From Datisca glomerata (Eukaryota; Streptophyta; Magnoliopsida; Cucurbitales; Datiscaceae), in assembly GCA_003255025.1 (NCBI GenBank), contig QANY01013229.1, positions 496,001-560,000 on the forward strand: DNA of 64,000 nt. The letters run 5' to 3'. Shown one piece after another: positions 58,414 to 64,000 of this stretch. The notes below the pieces were generated by a model that saw only the letters and a list, made by a program, of their open reading frames with translations, had not been told where the DNA came from and made no database searches. The position numbers were made by a program, and so were the translations under genes. Numbering within the stretch: the stretch's first letter is position 1; each line of letters starts with the position of its first letter.

Positions 58414-60643
58414 TGTAACACCCAAATACTAAAACTACCTTATTGATTATAATTTAGGAAGTGATATCCTCTTTAACGTTAATTAAACATTTAATATGAA
58501 AGATATAGCTTAATTTAAAACATAACTTTATCAAATCATTTATTTAAATTTATATGTATTGAATTCAAAGTACTTAAATAAAAAAAAATTGCAACAGAAA
58601 CTTAGTCAAATAACAACCAATAATTTTAAGCTAAATCGTCAAAATAATAATAATTAATCATAAAGCAATTGTCTGAAATCTTTATTCAAACTATTCTACT
58701 GAGTCCAATTCGCCCGCAAGGTATCGTCTCGCAATTACTCATCACCTGAAAATATTTAGAAACCACGGAATGAGCTAAAGCCCAGTAAATAAGATCTTAC
58801 ACATACTCAACAAACACATGCGCATTCATTTCCATTTTAAAAATATTTGTGTTTGACATACACTTTATAATCATTTTATCACTTTTATTTCATTTGCTTT
58901 CATTAATTACGTTTCATTACATTCTTTCCATGAAAACTTGTCACATTCCTTACTTTACTATTTCCATTGCATTCATTTCTTTCCTTTATTCGCGAGCTCA
59001 CTTGTGTAATGTTTAGCCAATCAGAGGTAGTGGGCAATTATTACGGAACATATTCGACTACCAGGCCCTGGTAGTATCATTCATTCACATTCTATCGTTG
59101 GACAAGCCAAACGATCATCCATTCACATTAACCATTAACCATTGTCGGGTCCGCCGGTCCCCCGCGTCCCATTTCCCACTCACATCTTTCATGGCATAAA
59201 CACACACCAGGTGTTTAAACTTTTAATTAAATTGATTATATTCATACTACAAACCCTCATGTATATGTGTGAACGTATTTACAATCATTAACATTACAAT
59301 ACATACAAGTAAATATAATTAAACATAATATCAAACGACATCACAATGATAAATCAATACAACAACGAAGTTTACAAACATTAAAGTGTGCGTAAAATTT
59401 TACTTACTTGGCGTCCTTAGTAAAACCAAATGTCTAGAGAATACTTTGAGGGTTCAACGCTCAAAGTGTGAAAACTATTAAATTTACACATTAAGATGTT
59501 TTATCAATTTCACATAGTCAATTGAAAACATAAAACAAAATCAATTGTTTATGACATAGATGGTAGAGTGGAAAAATAAGTCACTGCTCAAGAATAAAAC
59601 CCGAATATTTATATACTTTATAAGCACGGTGCAAATCCAAACTCCAATAGCTTTATAAATTCATGATACTTCTTGTTTACTTGTTCTAGTTATAAAACAT
59701 AGAACACAACTAATACTAGGACTTTTCTAAAAATTATAAAATTTATATAGTATGATCTTGAAAATACTAGGGTTTCACAAATTAAATTTCATGAAATTTT
59801 CGAGGTTATTTAAGTGTCAAAACATGGAAATAAATTCATTTCTTAAAACTGTTTCCTCTGAACAAAATAGAAACTTAAAAAAAAAATCATATAAAATCGT
59901 ATACTTTTATTTATGACCTAAAATTTATATAGGATATATTTCAACATATTGAAAAGCTACCATCAAAATTTCAGACTCAAATTCCATCGTTTGGTATATG
60001 AAACATGAAGTCGATTCACAGTGTACAGAAAAAACTGAAATCCAGTTTTCATTAAAAATCATATTTTTTTTATTGAAAACATTTCTCCCTTATTGAAATT
60101 GATTCAAAAGACTTATATGATTCAAGAGACTTATATGAGTCATAAAAGAGTGTTAAAACTCATTATTATTCAGATCTAAATTAAAACATGTGAATCTAAA
60201 CTTAAACATTTAAAAGCGTTGAATACATTGAAATAAAAAGAAGTTCTGAATCACAAACATTCGTGCTTGCGTAGAAAATTAACAATTAAACACATAATTT
60301 ATTGGTGTGAAGAAGTTAGAGTATGAGAGATAGACGAATAAAAAAATCAAAATAGTGATAGGGTTTTTTTTTTCTTAGGGTATAAATGCATATATGGTGT
60401 GAGTGAGCTTAGGAAAATACAAATAGATCTAATCTTAATAAGTTAACAATTTTGATAACTAATATCAATTATATTAAAATTATACTATGACGTAATGAGT
60501 CGTTAGATCACCTTGAATCGTTTCTCTGTAAGACATTTAATTAATTCAATCGAAACCTTAAGTCAAATAATCATAGGATAATTAAGAGTAAAAATTAACA
60601 ATTAAACACATAATTTATTGCAAAAATTAGTTAGGGTGTTACA
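58414..60643 (-). repeat. 3' LTR of the gypsy element (2,230 bp)
   Basis: Bounded by the inverted ends 'tgtaacaccc' (58,414) and 'gggtgttaca' (60,643), 10 bp each. It follows a G-rich polypurine tract on the minus strand. The four-to-five bases before it ('aatga') are the probable target duplication, whose partner is outside the window. The open frames inside are not coding. Confidence 0.93.
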
Positions 60644-60661
60644 ATTTCCCCCCACCTAAAA
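60644..60661 (-). promoter_or_regulatory. Polypurine tract of the gypsy element
   Basis: The minus strand reads TTTAGGTGGGGGGAAAT directly against the 3' LTR, the primer for plus-strand DNA synthesis. Confidence 0.85.
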
Positions 60662-60679
60662 ATAATTTCGTCCTCAAAA

Positions 60680-62570
60680 TTAAAAAGTACCAAACAAATG
60701 TGGATGCTTGACACGCATCCCATCTTCGTGCTCCCAGGTTGCCTCTTCTACTGCATGATTTTTCCATAACATCTTGACCAGATGAATCTTCTTTTGTCTA
60801 AGTTCCTTTTCTTCTCTATCAAGAATCTTGATGGGTGCTTCTTCATAAGTAAGGTCTTGGCGGAGGTCCAAAGCCTCATAGCGAAGGACGTGAGATGAGT
60901 CTGGAAGATACTTCCTTAACATCGAAACATGGAATACATTATGAACTCCCGACATTGCTGGCGACAATGCAAGTCGATAAGCTAACTCTCCGATTCTCTC
61001 TAATATTTCAATAGGGCCTACAAAGCGGGAACTTAATTTGCCTTTCTTCCCAAACCTCAAAACAGCTTTCATAGGAGCGACCTTTAGAAATACTTTGTCG
61101 CCAACAACAAATTCCAAAGGCTTCCTTCTTTTATTTGCATAATTCTTTTGTCTACTTTGAGCTGTCTTCATTCGCTGATGAATCTTTTCAACTATATCAA
61201 TCATTTTCTGAACAATCTCGGGGCCCGACAATTTTCGTTCTCTGACTTCGTCCCAATGAATAAGTGATCGACATTTTCTCCCATACAATGCCTCATAAGG
61301 TGTCATACCAATTGTAGCTTGATAACTATTTTTATAAGAGAATTCGACAAGAGGTAATATCTCTTCCCAAGTGCTCTGAAAATCAATAACACAAGCTCTC
61401 AACATATCCTCAAGGGTTTGAATGGTCCATTCTGATTGCCCATCAGCTTGTGGATGAAAAGCGGTGCTGAACCGTAACTGGGTACCCATAGTTTTATGTA
61501 AGCTTTTCTAGAAAGTAGAAGTAAACTTCAGATCACGATCTGACACAATCGACAGTGGGACTCCATGAAGTCTTACTATTTCCCGCATATACAATTGAGC
61601 ATACTGCTCCATCTTGTAGATATTTTTTACGGGCAAGAAGTGAGCTGACTTAGTAAGCCGATCAACAATAACCCAAATAGAATTGTAACTTTTCAAAGTC
61701 TTCGGTAGTCCCTAAACAAAATCCATACTGAATTGCTCCCATTTCCACTCAGGTATCATAAGTGGTTGCAAAAGCCCAGAAGGTCGCTAATGCTCAGCCT
61801 TAACCTGCTGGCACGTAAGACAGTGTTGTACATACTCTGCCACATCTCGACTCATGCCAATCCACCAATAATGTTCCCTTAAACTCTGATACATCTTCGT
61901 ACTTCCTGGATGAATTGAGTATGGAATGCCATGAGCTTCACTCGAAATTTCTGACTTTAACTCTTCATTGTTTGGTACTATCAATCTACCATCATAACGA
62001 AGAGCTTCATTGGTAGTGATGACAAAATCAGTACGTTTACCATCTTCCACCTCTATTCGAAATTTCAAAAGTTGTGGATCATCCAATTGTCCTATCTTAA
62101 TTCTTTCAAAAAGAGTTGGACAAACCGTCAAAGTAGCGAGATAACCAGAATCTTCTCAAGGAAAAATTTTCAATCCAAATCTCTGAATCTCCCTTAACAA
62201 TGGTTTCTAAATAACTTGCAAACAAGAAATAGAACCTGAATTCTTTCTACTCAAAGCATCCGCTACCACATTAGCCTTGCCTGGGTGATAATTTATTTCA
62301 CAATCATAATCTTTGACAAGTTCTAAACACCTTCATTGCCACATATTCAACTCCATTTAAGTGAAGAAATACTTCAGACTTTTATGATTAGTGAAGATTT
62401 CACATTTAACCCCATAAAGATAGTGCCTCCAAATCTTCAACGCAAACACAACAGCTGCAAGCTCACGATCGTGGGTAGGGTAATTCTTTTCATAATCTTT
62501 TAGTTGTCTTGAGGTATAAGCAATCACCTTACCATGTTGCATACGCATACAACCAAGACCCTTTTTCGAA
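60680..62570 (-). pseudogene. Gypsy RNase H end, integrase and chromodomain-like tail
   Basis: One reading frame with several in-frame stops. RNase [21 protein letters not shown] and a HKSLKYFF block (62,548-62,357). A linker with [15 protein letters not shown] (~62,290-62,240). Integrase zinc site HPGSTKMYQSL...HCLTCQQVK (62,131-61,787). Catalytic core with [17 protein letters not shown] and HPQADGQSE (61,696-61,390). C-terminal FHVSMLRKYLPD and the chromodomain-like ATWEHEDGM (61,000-60,690). Stops lie at 62,357-62,359, 61,787-61,789, 61,713-61,715 and 61,508-61,510, among others. Confidence 0.93.
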
Positions 62571-63348
62571 GCATCACTGTAAACCCGTCATTACCTACAG
62601 GAAGTGTTAAGATTGCGGCAGTTGTTAAACGCTCCTTCAACTCTTGGAAACTTCGTTCGCACTCCTTGGACCACTGGAAGTTCACATTCTTCCTTGTTAG
62701 TTGAGTTAATGGTGAGGAAAATTTTGAAAATCCTTCAACAAATCTTTGATAATAGCCCACTAATCCCAGAAAGCTATGAACTTCACCAACATTAGCCAGA
62801 GCTGGCCAACTTTTAATTGCTTCTATCTTGCCGGGATCAACTGTTATACCTTCTTTTGATATGATGTGCCCCAAAAATGGTACCCTATCCAACCAAAACT
62901 CACATTTCTTAAACTTGGCAAATAACTCCTTCTCACGGAGGGTTTCTAGCACCGTCCGGAGGTGTTGCTCATGCTCCTCCTTAGAGCGAGAATAAATCAA
63001 AATGTCATCAATAAATACAATGATGAAATGATCTAAGTATTCTTTAAAAACACGGTTCATAAGATCCATAAATGCTGCAGGGGCATTCGTCAACCCAAAC
63101 GACATTACATAAAATTCGTAATGCCCATGTCGAGTATGAAACGCAGTCTTGGGGATGTCATCTTCTCTGACTTTCAATTGGTGATACCCAGAACGAAGAT
63201 CAATCTTGGAAAAATAACTTACACCTTGAAGTTGATCGAATAAATCTTCAATTCTCGGCAGTGGGTATCTATTCTTGATAGTCACCTTGTTTAGCTCGCG
63301 ATAGTCAATACACAGCCTCATCGTTCCATCTTTCTTCTTTACAAACAA
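62571..63348 (-). pseudogene. Gypsy reverse transcriptase
   Basis: Open RT domain: [59 protein letters not shown], the catalytic [11 protein letters not shown], then [11 protein letters not shown]. All core residues are present. A few-base deletion near 62,575 throws the following RNase H out of frame, and another frame break near 63,350 separates it from the protease part. Confidence 0.95.
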
Positions 63349-63983
63349 AATAGGAGCATCCTAGGGGAAAAACTAGGTCGAATGAATTTCTTATCCAACA
63401 GTTTCTGCAAGTGGACTTTGAGTTCCTTGAGTTCAGCCGGGGCCATACGATAGAAAGCTTTAGATATTGGGGTTGTACCAGGCACAAGGTCAATGACAAA
63501 GTCAATTTTCATATCTAGCGGTAGACCTGGTATATCCTCGGGAAACACATCAACAAACTCTCGTACTATAGGTACATTTCCTATAGAATGACCTTCTTTC
63601 AGTAATTCTATCAATGATGCTAAGTACCCCATACATCCTTTATTCAACAATCGCCAAGCCTTCATAGCAGAGATAAAAGGACTACGAGGTTTTGACTTAG
63701 CTCCCACAAAATGAAAACTAGACACTTCTGGAGGTTGAAATAACACTTCTTTTTCATGGCAATCAATAGTTGCATAGTGCTTTAATAACCAATCCATACC
63801 AAAAATAATGTCAAAGTCATGGACATCTAAGATTATAAGGTCAGCAGACAGTACATGCTCTTCTATCACTAAAGGATAGTCCTTTATAACTCTACTCGCC
63901 TCCAGAACCTTCCCCAAAGGTGTAGATACATAAAATGGTGCCTCTAAAAGTACAAATGGCAACCATAATTTCTGAGCTAGCAA
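63339..63983 (-). pseudogene. Gypsy protease C-terminal part and RT lead-in
   Basis: The protease end is seen as IILDVHDFDIIFGMDWLLKH, then the PR-RT linker with EFVDVFPEDIPGLP and the RT lead-in YRMAPAELKELKVHLQKLL ending SFSP. The expected W-G-A-P-I-L step is broken by a frameshift and a TAG just below 63,365. The protease active site lies outside the window. Confidence 0.93.
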
Positions 63984-64000
63984 AGGTTTTATGAACGAAT

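Larger units (their letters stand above)
58414..64000 (-). mobile_element. Ty3/gypsy retrotransposon (Tekay/Del-like chromovirus), 5' end outside window
   Basis: Minus-strand order from 64,000: protease C-terminal part, RT, RNase H, integrase with a chromodomain-like C-terminus, polypurine tract, 3' LTR. LTR length above 2 kb and the C-terminal LVKMLWKNHAVEEATWE motif fit the Tekay/Del branch. Two frameshifts and several stops disable pol. It inserted into caulimovirid DNA. Gag and the 5' LTR must lie beyond 64,000. Confidence 0.93.

Overview
This is nuclear DNA of a flowering plant, most likely a dicot. The signs are a plant-type elongation factor 1-alpha gene with a 5'-UTR intron, plant-type split genes with GT-AG introns, plant LINEs, a chromovirus-like Ty3/gypsy element and a large amount of endogenous caulimovirid (pararetrovirus) DNA. 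AT-rich intergenic DNA, (CT)n/(AT)n microsatellites, one 342-base N gap and single Ns point to a draft assembly. The species cannot be told from the window.

Layout. 1-8,750: repeats only. There is a pair of ~600-bp LTR-like direct repeats (209-809 and 7,222-7,779), two arrays of a 37-bp minisatellite inside a tandem segmental duplication (2,084-4,627), and a decayed ~33-bp array. 9,275-12,671 (+): a two-coding-exon ubiquitin-specific protease of the UBP1/UBP2 type, 956 aa, apparently intact. 14,787-18,482 (-): a six-exon VPS38/UVRAG-like gene, 355 aa, apparently intact and convergent with UBP. 18,822-19,925: a long-TIR DNA element in the VPS38 upstream region. 19,931-25,400 (-): a 5'-truncated LINE with a ~1.14-kb hAT-like MITE (8-bp TSD) in its RNase H region. 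25,784-34,018 (-): a slightly over-length, circularly permuted caulimovirid copy bounded by TA-rich repeats on both sides. 35,356-37,619 (+): a 5'-truncated LINE with a 10-bp TSD. 38,245-40,355 (-): an intact EF1A gene (449 aa), with a tRNA-Ser-like relic in its coding intron and its TATA box at 41,117-41,126. 42,263-58,413: a second caulimovirid locus, made of one inverted copy and a head-to-tail array on the minus strand. 58,414-64,000 (-): a Ty3/gypsy element inserted into that array; its 3' LTR, PPT and most of pol are visible and its 5' end lies outside the window.

Only three genes look functional (UBP, VPS38, EF1A), all housekeeping. Everything else is mobile or viral relic DNA carrying stops, frameshifts and nested insertions. 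The most notable part is the caulimovirid material. It has a MP-spacer-CP/zinc knuckle-protease-RT-RNase H order, a separate downstream ORF of unknown function in three copies, a tRNA-Met-type primer site, a TATA/poly(A) leader, and a repeated association with TA microsatellites. All coordinates of spliced genes were worked out by hand from splice signals and protein continuity; no database search was possible.
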